A stretch of DNA of 64,000 bases from Psychrobacter sp. JCM 18903 (GTDB lineage: Bacteria > Pseudomonadota > Gammaproteobacteria > Pseudomonadales > Moraxellaceae). The stretch's first letter is position 1; every line of letters begins with the position of its first letter. Of this stretch, positions 1 to 10,684 are shown piece by piece. Below the pieces are notes generated by a model. It made no database searches and was not told the DNA's origin. It saw nothing but the letters and a program-made list of their open reading frames with translations. The stretch is from positions 1 through 64,000 of the forward strand of contig NZ_BAWJ01000017.1 in the NCBI RefSeq assembly GCF_000586475.1. The letters run 5' to 3'. A program made the translations under genes and the position numbers.

Positions 1-191
1 TTTGAGAAGCTTAGTTTGTTTGTACCAACTTAATCTACTCTTTCTCATATGACTATCCTAGATTATTTTACTTATCTAGGACAGCCCCTTAAATAAAGTT
101 GTTATAAACACTGTATCAGTTTTACATATTATTAATTGCGTAACCCCTTTGCAAATAATCTGAATGAGTTGACCACTACTTTGATAGACCG

Positions 192-976
192 CTAAATAAT
201 ATTAATCTCATAACTGAATTTTTCTGCCAGTCCATATGATTCTCTATATTCGATAGGATCGCCTTCTAGATTCTTCGCAATGCGGCATACCTTAACTAAG
301 TTTTCTTGCTTATTGTTGCCAGATAATCATCACTGTGATCGGTTATAAAATACAGCGTCTCTACAGCAGACGATACGAATTGACCACACTTTGTATAGTA
401 AAACGGATAGAGAAGATTCTCGAAATCTTCAGGATTTAGGGTTACAAAGGCTTGGAAGCGACTCTTAGGTAACCAAATCTTTTCACTTAACAAGACTCTG
501 TCTTCAACCATACGCGTACGTTCTATATAAATGAGCGCTTTGTTTTTACCTATATTTAGTTTTTTATTAATGTCATCAATACCGTCTACAACCATGATTT
601 TTTTAATTATGCCCGTCGGTGTGACATAGCGGGCATCTTTATCACGAAACTTAAAAAACCTTAATAATGAGCTTGCAAAATCTGGACGTTTTAAGAAGGT
701 GCCTTTGCCTTGCTGCTTTATTAACACCCCATCTTCTACCAATTTTTCGACAGCTTTTCGGACAGTTCCTACAGATACTTCATACTTATCTGCAAATTCC
801 TGTTCCGTCGGTAAGGGCGTGTTTTCATCCCACTTACTCTCTGTCAGTAACGTCTGTATATGCCATCGCACTTGCTCATAACGTGGCATTTTAAATTCTT
901 TGAAATTATTTAGCATTTTTTTCACCACATTGGAAAGGTTTTTATTAACTGTTTCAATCTCGTCAAGCACTGCCAT
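192..976 (-). CDS. GntR family regulator, HutC/UTRA type (frameshifted near 300)
   Basis: Transcriptional regulator with an N-terminal GntR winged helix (about residues 31-98, including PLPTEQEFADKYEVSVGTVR) and a C-terminal UTRA effector-binding domain. The uninterrupted frame stops at 296 after SKKT. Shifting one base in the A-run there restores the typical UTRA end (GDPIEYRESYGLAEKF) down to a TAG at 192-194, giving about 261 residues. It is divergent from the MatC-like permease and close to the tct transporter, so local control of carboxylate uptake is a reasonable inference; the ligand is unknown. The start is not certain: a Met at residue 30, just before the GntR domain, would also serve. 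Confidence 0.85.
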
Positions 977-1255
977 TGCTGTAAAACCACGTTATCCCTG
1001 ATCAACTTCTCTTAAGCTTTCAGCGCATTCGATAGGTATCACATTAATATTAAAGCATTATTATATTTTTATGATTAATCTTTCCTAATTAACGCCAATT
1101 TTTTTGCTATCATTCCACTCAATGATACGCTTTTAAAGCTCAGATGAGCTTCTGATATAAAAAGCTATCCGTCAATATTAGCGCAATGCTCTTTACTCTG
1201 TAAAAACTGCTATGGTTTTTTATAGAACTCATACAGTTAAGGTCAAGGAGTAGTC

Positions 1256-2545
1256 GTGACTCTTTATATTCTCGCCGCCATCGTGATATGTATCATTTTG
1301 GGCTATACCACTAAGATTAATATTGGCCTATTTGCTATTGCATTTTCATATCTGATCGGTTGTTTCGGTATGGGGATGAAGGCACATGAAATTGTTGAGC
1401 TATGGCCTCTCAAAATTTTCTTTGTTATTTTTGCAGTGACGCTTTTCTATAACTTTCCCCTAGCTAACGGTGCTTTAGAGAAGCTATCTAATCATTTAAT
1501 CTATAAGTGCCGTCACTTTCCCGCATTCTTACCTTTGGTTATTTTCCTTGTTGCCACGATTATTGCAGGCCTAGGAGCCGGCTATTACACCGTCTTAGCG
1601 ACGATGGCACCAATGATCCTGCTGTTGTCTAAACGCACTAACTTGAATCTTGTCATTGCTACTTTATCGGTGAACTATGGTGCCTTAGCGGGTGCTAACT
1701 TTATCACCTCACAAAGCGGTGTTATTTTTAGAGAGCTGATGCGCGGCGCAGGCGTCGCAAATGACAATACCTTTACTTATGTGTTAGGGGTGTTCGCTGT
1801 CACTTTTATCATGCCTATGATTGTATTGGGTGCTTATAGCTTTATCAATACCAAAAATAGCAAAATATCGATTCAGACGACCATACCAGAACCCTTTAAC
1901 AGTAAACAAAAACAGTCTCTTATACTGATCTTTATTATGATGGCTATTGTACTTATCGTGCCCATTTTAAATCTACTCATGCCACAAGTATCAGCGATTC
2001 AGTTTTTGAACGCTCGGATTGACATTGGTTTTATCGCCATATTTTTTGCTTTAGTGAGCTTATTTTTAAAATTAGGCGATGAAAAAGCAGTGATTGCTCT
2101 AATACCTTGGAATACCCTCATTATGATTTGTGGTGTTGGTATGTTAATCAGCCTCGGAGTAGAAATAGGCGTTATTTATGATCTGACAGAATGGCTAAGT
2201 ACCAATGTACCTATCTGGATGATACCGATTTTAGTCTTTGTTATTAGCGCCATTATGTCAATATTTGCTAGTACGCTCGGGGTAGTCGCCCCTACTTTAT
2301 TTCCTATGGTCCTGCCCCTAGCAGTTGCCTCTGGACTGAGCCCTTTATTACTATTTACCTGTATTGTTGTGGGGGCGCAAAGCTCATCACTCTCGCCTTT
2401 CTCATCAGGAGGTAGTCTGATGTTAGGCGCTTCTCAAGTCGTTATAAACAAAGACAAGCTTTTTAATGCGCTACTATTCAAGGCAGTGCCCTTAGATATT
2501 GGTATCGGAATACTCGCAATTTTACTTATCCAGCTGATATTTTAA
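1256..2545 (+). CDS. MatC/DcuC-like dicarboxylate permease
   Basis: Inner-membrane permease of 429 residues with about 11-12 hydrophobic segments. The N-terminal half resembles the dicarboxylate carrier MatC N-terminal family (INIGLFAIAFSYLIGCF, NGALEKLSNHLI), and the overall shape is that of the ion-transporter superfamily. It starts at GTG 1256 with AAGGAG at 1245-1250 five bases upstream. The reading frame is intact. It is divergent from the GntR regulator, and a second carboxylate transporter (tctCBA) follows, so a C4/C3-dicarboxylate substrate is likely but not shown by the sequence. Confidence 0.75.
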   Translation: MTLYILAAIVICIILGYTTKINIGLFAIAFSYLIGCFGMGMKAHEIVELWPLKIFFVIFAVTLFYNFPLANGALEKLSNHLIYKCRHFPAFLPLVIFLVATIIAGLGAGYYTVLATMAPMILLLSKRTNLNLVIATLSVNYGALAGANFITSQSGVIFRELMRGAGVANDNTFTYVLGVFAVTFIMPMIVLGAYSFINTKNSKISIQTTIPEPFNSKQKQSLILIFIMMAIVLIVPILNLLMPQVSAIQFLNARIDIGFIAIFFALVSLFLKLGDEKAVIALIPWNTLIMICGVGMLISLGVEIGVIYDLTEWLSTNVPIWMIPILVFVISAIMSIFASTLGVVAPTLFPMVLPLAVASGLSPLLLFTCIVVGAQSSSLSPFSSGGSLMLGASQVVINKDKLFNALLFKAVPLDIGIGILAILLIQLIF

Positions 2546-3046
2546 CTTCTCATAGGTAAAATATACCGTGATTTTTTAATATTTTTAAATATGCTTACTA
2601 TATTTTGATCCCAATATATCTATTTTTCTCACTAAATTCATAACTTCTTAAATCGTTGTCATAGCCTCGTAATGGTACTGATATCAACGTTATTTTTAGG
2701 ATGTCTCAATAATCTTCGCCATCACCAAATCATCTTATCTATTTGTTTTAATTAATTTAAATATTTTTTTCGAAGAAATCAATATCATTTATTCATCCTG
2801 CATATTGCTATAACAGGAGACCTTATGCCGCCTTCAATTTAATATATTACTATAAAATTCATATATACATACATATGTTTCTTGTTATTTTTAAAATATT
2901 CTGTTACTTTTGCATAGTAATGAAAAGCATACGTTTATGAAGTTAATGAGACACATTAATCGAATGCTACCTTCACCTGTAATAACTTTATATTTTGGCC
3001 AAAATTCTATTGAATTTTACTGTAAAATACACACAAGGAGTGTCGT
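2546..3046. other. AT-rich intergenic region with a palindrome ahead of tctC
   Basis: 501 bp without a credible gene. It contains the perfect 14-bp palindrome ATTTTGGCCAAAAT at 2992-3005, 41 bp before the tctC start, which could be an operator. No clear terminator for the upstream permease was seen. Confidence 0.4.
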
Positions 3047-4086
3047 GTGAAAAAACTATCCTATCTGGCTCTTGGCCTGTCTGTCCTAGCTTTGACCGCT
3101 TGTAACAATGCAAACGAAACTGCCAGTACAGATGCGACTGCCGCAGATGGCTCAACTGAGCTCACTGCCCCTTCACGTCCAGAATGTATTGCGCCTGCCA
3201 AACCGGGCGGCGGCTTTGACTTGACTTGTAAGCTTGCCCAAGCTGGCTTAAGAGATACTGGCATCTTAAAAGATCCTATGCGTGTCACCTATATGCCAGG
3301 TGGCGTCGGCGCGGTTGCTTATAACAAAATCGTTGCCAATGATCGGGACAATGGCGATGCAATTATTGCCTTCTCTACCGGCTCTATCCTTAATTTATCG
3401 CAAGGTAAATTTGGTAAGTTCACTGAAAAAGATGTGAAATGGCTCGCGGGTGTTGGTACTGATTATGGCGCTATCGCGGTCAATGCAGACTCTCCTATTA
3501 AAGATTTGGCCGGCTTAGTTGCTGAGCTCAAAAAAGATCCAAAAGCGATCAGCTTTGGTGCTGGCGGTAGTGTTGGCGGTCAAGATTGGATGCAAACCGC
3601 TATTTTAGCCAAAGCCATCGGTGTCAAGCCTAGTGACATGACTTATGTTGCCATGGAAGGTGGCGGCGAGGCGATCACAGCGGTGATGGGCAATCATATT
3701 ACTGTTGTCAGTGCTGGTATTGCTGAGATTATGCCGCAAGCCAATGCAGGTAAATTACGTGTATTAGCAGTATTTTCAGATGAAAGATTGGGCGGCACGA
3801 TGACCGATATTCCTACTGCGAAAGAGCAAGGTTATGATGTGACGTGGCCAGTCGTTCGTGGTTACTACATGGGTCCAGACGTAAGCCCTAGTGCTTATAA
3901 CTGGTGGAAAGAGGCTTTCGATAAGATGCTTGTTGATCCGAAATTCGCTGAAATACGTGAGCAACAAGAATTGCTGCCTTTCTCTATGACTGGCGATGAG
4001 CTACAAGCTACGTTTATAAACGTACGGGCGAACTACGCGAGTTATCTGCTGAATATGGTCTTGTTGAAGCAGCACCAACCAAATAG
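3047..4086 (+). CDS. tctC: Tripartite tricarboxylate transporter binding protein (TctC/Bug), lipoprotein
   Basis: Extracytoplasmic solute-binding protein of the Bug/TctC family that would deliver a carboxylate to TctAB. It starts at GTG 3047 with AAGGAG at 3035-3040. The signal peptide ends in a lipobox, LTAC with Cys19, so it is predicted to be a lipoprotein; most Bug proteins are soluble. Bug hallmarks include KPGGGFDLTCKLA and YMPGGVGAVAYN. The open frame runs to 4102, but its end is aberrant. Restoring one A in the run at about 4018 gives the family-like end (GELRELSAEYGLVEAAPTK) with a stop at 4084-4086, about 346 residues. It is the first gene of tctCBA. Confidence 0.85.
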
Positions 4087-4143
4087 TTACGTTGAGATTT
4101 AATAACCTTTAGCAATTGAATATCAAATATTTTGGTATTTCTC

Positions 4144-4178
4144 AAAGGGCTGGCAGGATATCTATCTGTCAGCCTTTT
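4144..4178 (+). terminator. Hairpin between tctC and tctB
   Basis: Inverted repeat AAAGGGCTGGCAG / CTGTCAGCCTTTT. A partial terminator here would keep the binding protein in excess over the membrane subunits, as is common for such operons. Confidence 0.6.
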
Positions 4179-4204
4179 GCTCCAAAATTCAAGGAATGCT
4201 CCTT

Positions 4205-4659
4205 ATGACAATGGAACGTTTGTTTTCCGGGCTGATGGCACTGGTCAGTATATTCTTAATATACTTAGCCATTGGTTATGTTGCCCCTATTGCTTATGAC
4301 CCAATTGGTCCTCGTCCTTACCCTATTTTAATCTTTTCCCTGCTTGCCTTTGGCTGCTTAGTCGTTGCTTTTCGTCCCGCCAGTTTTACTAAAGCGATTG
4401 AATTGGGTTTAAATAAAACGATCATCCGTAATCTTATTTTATGTGCGCTTGCCTTATTGGTCTATGGTCTCATTTTTGAAGTATTGGCTTTATTCTTGCC
4501 ACTATTCTGATGTCTTTCGCCGTAGGTTTACTGTTTGCAGGTAATCCTCTAAAGAGTTTTATCTTTTCAGTGTTAATCAGTATTGGCTTATATGTCTTAT
4601 TTGACCTATTTTTAGATGTCAAATTACCACTCGGATTGTTGTCAGGGATAATAGGATAG
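4205..4659 (+). CDS. tctB: Tripartite tricarboxylate transporter small membrane subunit TctB (frameshifted)
   Basis: Small integral membrane subunit of the TctABC carboxylate transporter, four predicted membrane segments, about 151 residues. The upstream ATG at 4196 is fused to the Shine-Dalgarno AAGGA (4191-4195), so ATG 4205 with 9-nt spacing is preferred. The plain frame stops at 4510. Adding one G to the GG at about 4477 continues it as GFILATILMSFAVGLLFAG and on to TAG 4657-4659. tctA follows after 5 nt. Confidence 0.85.
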
Positions 4660-4664
4660 CCAAT

Positions 4665-6165
4665 ATGGATACTTTTGATTTTTTGATGCATGGCTTTGCT
4701 GTTGCATCTACCCCCAAAACTTACTGCTGGCACTCATCGGAGCTTTTTTAGGTACGATTGTGGGCATGTTGCCGGGTCTTGGCCCGATTAATGGTGTAGC
4801 GATATTACTGCCATTCGCTTTTGCGCTTGGTTTACCGCCTGAGAGTGCGCTCATTTTGCTAGCAGCCGTTTATCTTGGCTGTGAATATGGTGGTCGTATT
4901 TCTGCCATTCTTATTAACGTACCCGGTGATGCTGGCGCCATTATGACGACTTTGGATGGCTATCCATTGGCAAAACAAGGCAAGGCTGGTATTGCACTGT
5001 CTTTATCTGCTGTCAGCTCTTTCGTCGGTGCCACTATCGCGACAATCGGTGTGGTGCTATTTGCGCCGTTATTAGCCAAATGGGCAATCTCATTTGGACC
5101 TGCTGAATACTTTGTACTGATGGTATTTGCTATTACCTGCCTCAGTGGTTTGGTAGGTGATCAGCCAGTTAAAACGGGTATTGCCGCGTTGATTGGTCTT
5201 GGTCTAGCAACTGTTGGGGTTGATGCTGTTACTGGTATTTACCGCTTTACCTTTGATTCGGTTAATCTGTCTGATGGCATTCAATTTACTACCATTGTGA
5301 TTGGTTTCTTTAGTGTGAGTGAAATTCTAATCTTGCTCGAAAAAACCACGACGGGACACAAGGTTATTGAACAAGGTAAGCGCAGTCTATTAAACTTTAA
5401 AGAGTTTACTTTTGCTTTTGGAGCCATGCTACGTAGTGGTCTAATGGGCTTTGTTGTTGGTATCTTACCAGGTGCAGGCGCAACGATTGCCAGTGCAATG
5501 ACTTATGCTAGTGAACGTAAAATCGCTGGTGATACTGGAACCTTTGGTGATGGTGATCTTCGCGGTGTTGCATCGCCAGAAGCAGCAAATAATGCCTCAG
5601 CTTGTGGCTCATTTGTGCCAATGTTGACGCTAGGTGTGCCGGGTTCTGGTACGACAGCAGTATGATGGGTGCGTTGACGTTATATAACATCACACCGGGT
5701 CCACAGTTATTTACTGAGCAGCCAGATATCGTATGGGGTCTGATTGCCTCATTATTTATCTGTAACGTTATTTTGCTAATCATGAACATCCCTTTGGTAG
5801 GTTTGTTCGCTAAACTGCTTGATGTACCAAACTACATCTTGATACCAGCCATTGCTGCGGTCAGTTTCGTTGGCGTATATTCTATCCATAGCACGACTTT
5901 TGACTTGGTATTTATGGTGGCACTTGGTGTCTTCGGTTACTTCTTACGTAAACTAAACTTCCCTTTATCAGCGCTTATTTTGGGCTATGTATTGGGTGAG
6001 CTCATGGAGTCTAATTTAAGACGAGCCCTATCTATCTCTCAAGGCGAGCTTAGTATCTTATGGAGCAGCCCTATCACAGTAGTGCTATGGTTGTTGGCTA
6101 TTTTGATGGTATTCATGCCAGTTATACGTAGTATCTACCGTAGAAAATTTAAGCCTGCTATTTAA
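4665..6165 (+). CDS. tctA: Tripartite tricarboxylate transporter large membrane subunit TctA (two frameshifts)
   Basis: Large permease subunit of TctABC, about 500 residues as is usual for the family, with family motifs MLPGLGPINGVAILLPF, NVPGDAGAIMTTLDGYP, GILPGAGATIASAM and LTLGVPGSGTTAV. ATG 4665 opens MDTFDFLMHGFAVA. A single missing C in CCCCC (about 4715) and a single missing base near 5662 (GTA ATG read as GTATG) break the gene into three pieces; after both corrections the protein is complete to 6165. The last gene of the tct operon. Confidence 0.9.
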
Positions 6166-6199
6166 GTTTTAGTTACTCTGTTCTCAAAATACTTCTCCG

Positions 6200-6236
6200 G
6201 TGGTGGTTATACTCTATGTATGACCACCATTTTTTT
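6200..6236 (+). terminator. Terminator after tctA
   Basis: Stem GGTGGTTATAC / GTATGACCACC followed by A and seven T, 35 bp past the tctA stop. Confidence 0.8.
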
Positions 6237-6381
6237 AGAAAATAGTTACACCCGATACTTTCAATGAACGCGTTGAAATTGCTAGAGGAATGAAAATGCT
6301 ACTCTAATAAAACCTCTTATCAGTTAGCCAGATTTAGTTGACTACTACCACTTGATGTCACTCATGAAATAGGATTTTATA

Positions 6382-7154
6382 GTGCTCCTTGTTTTAGATT
6401 TACTACAATCCATCCCAAGTTGGCATTTAGTAGGCTTGTTTTTCGCTGGCATGGCCGCTTTTATCATCTCTACTATATCGGGTGGTGGCGGTGCCATGTT
6501 ACTGATACCAGCCACTTCTTGGATGATAGGGACAGCGGTTGCACCACCTGTGATCAATTTGGCTACTTTGATTAGCAATACATCTCGACTATATCTATTC
6601 TGGAATGATATTGATTGGTCGTTGACCAAATATTACGTACCAAGTGCCATTGTAGGTGTGTGGCTAGCAGCATTTGTTTTTAGTCGTTTAGATGCTGTCT
6701 GGATTCAGTTATTGGTTGGCGTGTTTTTGGTGTCTACTATATTCCAATATAAGTTTGGTAAGGTAAATAAAACTTTTGATATGCCAAAAGCAGGTTTTAT
6801 ACCTTTGGGCTTTATGATTGCTTTCATGAGCACATTAGTGGGCGGTCTCGGCCCTATACTTAACCCTTTTTATATGAATGCTGGACTAGAAAAAGAAAAC
6901 CTTATTGCTACCAAAACGGCTAATTCTTTTTTTGTAGGTATGGTACAAATCGGCAGCTATTCTTTTTTTGGTATATTCACCGTCAAGCTCTGGTATATGG
7001 CATTGTTTTAGGATTAGGTGCCGTTATTGGCAATATCATCGGCAAACGCTTTTTGGCCGGTATGAGTATTAGTCAGTTTAGAATAATGCTACTCATGCTA
7101 ATGGTTATCAGTGGCATAATAATGATAATAAGAAACCTGAATGTGCTGTTTTAA
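6382..7154 (+). CDS. TauE/SafE family membrane transporter (frameshifted)
   Basis: Sulfite exporter TauE/SafE (formerly DUF81) type permease, about 257 residues and eight hydrophobic segments, with the duplicated family signatures (STISGGGGAMLLIPA near the start; STLVGGLGPILNPF in the second half). It starts at GTG 6382, with AGGA seven bases upstream and no ATG nearby. The plain frame stops at 7011. One extra G in the GG at about 6998 continues it as GIVLGLGAVIGNIIGKRF to TAA 7152-7154. The substrate is unknown; its place after a carboxylate transporter hints at an organosulfonate or organic-anion role. Confidence 0.75.
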
Positions 7155-7380
7155 TAAGCCTTTCATTCGATACTGCAACTATTCACAGCAAATTTACATA
7201 GATAATCGCAGTGAGTTTACATCGCTTATCTTTACCAATTCAGCACATGCACATGATACATTTTTTGAAATGTACTCAGCTTGGTTATCCTTTACCTATG
7301 CTATCAATCCTGTAGAAACTAGCTTGAGAGAGTCTAACTAACCAACTGGACAGTAAAATTCAAACCCCTAGCAAGTTTGT

Positions 7381-7600
7381 TCACAAGGCAACCTCGTAAT
7401 TTGTACTACGCCCAGAAGCATCATATTTTTCTAACATCCCCTTCTCTATCAAGTCATTGATACTTCGTAGTACTGGTCTATAGAACACTTGGTCATCATT
7501 GCCCATTTCTTAGTACTCAGCTTGCGATAAAAATCAGTGAATAAAGTATGACTGACCCCTGCCGTCAAATCCGTAGAAACAAAATTGGGATAATATTGAT
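7381..7600 (-). pseudogene. C-terminal remnant of a Fic family protein
   Basis: Read on the minus strand, this stretch encodes FTDFYRKLSTKKWAMMTKCS, then after a one-base shift VLRSINDLIEKGMLEKYD and SGRSTNYEVAL with a TGA at 7381-7383. This looks like the winged-helix tail found behind Fic/DUF4172 domains. The Fic core (HPFxxGNGR) is absent, because rluF lies where it should be. Only the C-terminal part survives, so this is a relic. Recognition is from memory of the family; the upstream boundary is approximate. Confidence 0.5.
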
Positions 7601-7772
7601 TTTAATAGGCGCAAATACGATACTGAATATATTTCTAAGGTTTTGCCCTTCTCTCCCGAAATGGATATTGAATTTCCTATATAATGTGAGCCATCTCTTT
7701 GTTGATAACCCCTTTAATTTAGGCTTTTTTCTTAGTAAAAAAAATGCTTCTTATCAGGTAAAACGGTGCTTT

Positions 7773-8758
7773 ATGTTTAACGCTTCCTCAACTCGTTTAA
7801 ATAAATACATCAGCGAAAGCGGTATTTGCTCCAGGCGAGACGCTGACCGCTTTGTTGAACAAGGTAATGTATACATCAATGGTAAGCGTGCTCAAGTAGG
7901 CGATCAAGTGGTTGCTGGAGATACGGTAAAAGTCAACGGGCAACTCATTGAGCCGCGAGAGGCGGATGATTTTGTGTTTATTGTCTTGAATAAACCCGTG
8001 GGTATTGTGAGCACTACAGAAGCTTCAGAAAAAGATAATATCGTTGATTTCGTTCGACATAGTACACGTATTTTTCCAATTGGACGGTTGGATAAAGACT
8101 CTCAGGGTTTAATCTTTTTGACCAGTAATGGCGATCTGGTTAATAAGGTACTTCGTGCAGGTAATAACCACGAGAAAGAATATTTGGTGACGGTGAACAA
8201 GCCGATAACGGATAGTTTTATTGAGGGTTTAGCTGGTGGCGTGCCAATGCTTGGGAAGATGACCAAGAAATGCCCAGTTACTAAGGTGGCACCCACCGTG
8301 TTTAACATCACGCTAGTGCAGGGTTTAAACCGTCAAATTCGTCGTATGTGTGAGCATTTTGGCTATGAAGTGGTGAAGCTTGAGCGTACGCGGATTATGA
8401 ATGTCAGTCTTAAAGGTACTCCCGTTGGAGACTGGCGAGATTTAACCGAAAAAGAGTTGTCTGTTTTACTTAAGTCCATAGAAGGTTCTTCTTCAGATGC
8501 CAGTAATCCGGGCAAGAAATCTCGTAATGCGCCACGAAAAAATGCTCGTACTGATGATTCATCAAAGACAAAAACGTCTTCAAAATCAGCGGGGGCAGCA
8601 AAGGCAACAAGAAATACGCCAAGGATGATGCTAGAAAACTAGCGGGTTCTAAAGGTAAAGATAGACGTCCTTTTGGTAATGGCAAGAAGGCTGTGGGCAA
8701 TGGCAAACCTGCTACAAATGGTAAGCGCCCTGCAAAAGGTCGAAGTTCTAAGCGGTAG
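7773..8758 (+). CDS. rluF: 23S rRNA pseudouridine synthase RluF (frameshifted in its tail)
   Basis: Converts a specific uridine of 23S rRNA (U2604 in E. coli) to pseudouridine. Close to E. coli RluF throughout: an N-terminal S4 domain ([20 protein letters not shown]), the catalytic motif with Asp in [13 protein letters not shown], and [18 protein letters not shown]. The frame is open from 7548, but Met 7773 aligns with the family start. The basic C-terminal tail is cut at 8642 in the plain frame. One extra G in GGGGG (about 8592) gives a Lys/Gly-rich tail ([19 protein letters not shown]) ending at 8758, as in other RluF proteins; about 328 residues. Confidence 0.93.
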
Positions 8759-8828
8759 CAGTATCGCGACTATAGATTGATGGGTAAAGGTTAGCTAACT
8801 AGAACACTTGATAAGAAATACTGCACAA

Positions 8829-8862
8829 AAAGCCAGACAATTTAAGTTGTCCGGCTTTTTTG
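8829..8862 (+). terminator. Terminator after rluF
   Basis: Stem AAGCCAGACAA / TTGTCCGGCTT with loop TTTAAG and a run of T. Confidence 0.85.
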
Positions 8863-9055
8863 TTGCCTGCAGGTTTTCTCAACCAAATAATTTTTATTAT
8901 AAATCCAAATCATAACTAGGATGTGTCTGCACGAAGTACCGTTGGTATGGGCGGACTAAAAATAGCAAAGTCTAAGACAGTTAGCAGATGTCATTGTTTA
9001 AAAATTCGATTATAGTAGATATCGAATCATACATTTAAAAGTTGAGGACAAAATA

Positions 9056-9763
9056 ATGAAGACACTAAGTTTATGTATTGCAGCAGCACTGGGTTTAAGC
9101 GCTTGTGCTGGTGGAATGACAGGGAATACGGGTCAAAACAATAATGTCAATGGTATCGTCACTCAATACCCTGTTGAGACTGCCATGCTCAACATCTATA
9201 CCAAACAACGCAGTGATAAATTAGTTGCGGTTGTCGGCAGTCAAAGCGTGTCAGCAGAGATTCAAGTGACGCCTAAGGGCAGTATGGTATTTAATAATAA
9301 GTCTGTACAAGGTACCGAAATAAACACCATTAATAAGATGAATAATCAAATCACCAATCAATCAGTCGCTATCAATTACTTCACCCTGAATCCACTGATA
9401 TTCCATGGTTTTACAGACGGTACAGGTAAATACTCACTATCTAACCAGACGACCACCATTCCTAAAATGGCGACGGTGGGCGCTTCTAGTAAGCTACTGA
9501 CGGAAAATGTCTATGCCGATAGCAGCATGCGTAACAAGATAGGGACTTATAACCAAGACTGGTCTTTGTCGCGTGATACGAATAATACCGCATGGTTCTG
9601 TATAGAAACCTCAAGCAATCTATTACTCAGCTTTGACCCTGCAGGCACTTCATCAGAATGCTACAAGATCAATGCCAAAGGCGATATCTTAGCAAGCAAA
9701 GTGACACTGAGTCAGCCTAGTAGTAATGGTAGTAGTAAGACGGTTACTTTAAACAGTCAGTAG
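9056..9763 (+). CDS. Hypothetical lipoprotein
   Basis: 235-residue exported protein with signal peptide MKTLSLCIAAALGLSACAGG; the lipobox LSAC places the mature N-terminal Cys at residue 17. The mature part is rich in Asn, Ser and Thr and looks beta-rich. It has no family signature that I recognise. It stands alone, with its own upstream region and a terminator at 9850. The frame is intact. Likely anchored in the outer membrane; function unknown. Confidence 0.75.
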   Translation: MKTLSLCIAAALGLSACAGGMTGNTGQNNNVNGIVTQYPVETAMLNIYTKQRSDKLVAVVGSQSVSAEIQVTPKGSMVFNNKSVQGTEINTINKMNNQITNQSVAINYFTLNPLIFHGFTDGTGKYSLSNQTTTIPKMATVGASSKLLTENVYADSSMRNKIGTYNQDWSLSRDTNNTAWFCIETSSNLLLSFDPAGTSSECYKINAKGDILASKVTLSQPSSNGSSKTVTLNSQ

Positions 9764-9849
9764 CTATTATCTTGGTGACATGCCCTTTATCATATAGCCT
9801 TGTTACATAGCTTTCGTCACATAGCACTTATTACATAACAACGAAACAA

Positions 9850-9879
9850 AAAATAGCGCCTAGTATGGGCGCTATTTTT
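9850..9879. terminator. Bidirectional terminator between convergent genes
   Basis: Stem AATAGCGCC / GGGCGCTATT flanked by an A-run on the left and T-run on the right. It can serve both the lipoprotein gene and the minus-strand gene that ends at 9899. Confidence 0.85.
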
Positions 9880-9898
9880 ATATCAGTAAGCTGAACGA

Positions 9899-10159
9899 TT
9901 AAGAACGATGTCCATGATTATGCTTAGCTTGATATTTGCTTTTTGCTTTGAGATGAGCCGCTGGTTTTTTTGATTGATGCTTTGACACTACTGCCTTTTT
10001 TTTAACATGCTGATGTTTATTATCAAACTTTGCATTGACCTTTTGATGCTTCACTTTAACAACATGATGTTTAGCAATTTGCGGCGCAGCACTTGCTTGG
10101 CTAACCATTGTGAAGCAAGCAGTAATGGCTAAAATTGAACTTATCATTATTTTTTTCAT
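9899..10159 (-). CDS. Small exported Lys/His-rich protein
   Basis: 86 residues: a signal peptide (MKKIMISSILAITACF, cleavage expected after QASA at about residue 24) followed by a 62-residue mature part with 16 Lys and 10 His and only one acidic residue. Such composition could bind metal, nucleic acid or anionic lipids; it recalls acid-shock type small basic periplasmic proteins, but I cannot assign a family. A single-gene unit sharing a terminator with the facing lipoprotein gene. Confidence 0.65.
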   Translation of the reverse strand: MKKIMISSILAITACFTMVSQASAAPQIAKHHVVKVKHQKVNAKFDNKHQHVKKKAVVSKHQSKKPAAHLKAKSKYQAKHNHGHRS

Positions 10160-10684
10160 TATTTTTTCTCGTATAAAGTCATATTAGTTATGAGTTGTGG
10201 TTGAAACTGCCTTACTCAATATCAAGTAAAGCATTCACGTGATAAAAATTTGCTCTATCGACAACGAGAATGATAAATGATTCAAACGTTAAGTAGATTT
10301 ATGAAGATTAAAGAAAGGTAACCTTAATGAGGGAAGGTTTCTTAAGTGGTACGCTATAAGCGTCATATTGGCGCTTTTCTAGACGGGCAAGTAATAGCGA
10401 ATGAAAAGATATCTTATATATAGATTATGATGACTCGCTTTGGCATATTTTTTATCAAACGTAGACGTTGTCACGATACTTTCATTTTCACCCTATAAAA
10501 TGCGTTGATTATTCAAAGCCATTGACGATATGCCGCATCACAATAAAGTCTTTTAAAAAGTGAAGACCAAACTAAGCAGGCTAGATAAGTATTTTGCAAG
10601 AGTCGCTGGGTTTGGGATTTTTTTAAAGTAGCCACACTTATGGTCTTCTGAATAGCAATTTTGAAATAACTGAGAATCAATGTA
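10160..10684. other. Intergenic region, no gene seen
   Basis: 525 bp between divergent small genes. I see no credible ORF, RNA gene or repeat; it presumably holds both promoters. Confidence 0.4.

Noticed and set aside
4196-4204. tctB start at ATG 4196
   Set aside because: This ATG is fused to the Shine-Dalgarno AAGGA; ATG 4205 has proper spacing and begins the membrane protein equally well.
7141-7341. 66-residue ORF after the TauE/SafE gene
   Set aside because: It overlaps the restored end of that gene (to 7154), has no ribosome binding site and resembles no family.
7548-7772. 75-residue N-terminal extension of RluF from 7548
   Set aside because: The family start is Met 7773 ([17 protein letters not shown]), and the upstream stretch overlaps the opposite-strand Fic remnant.
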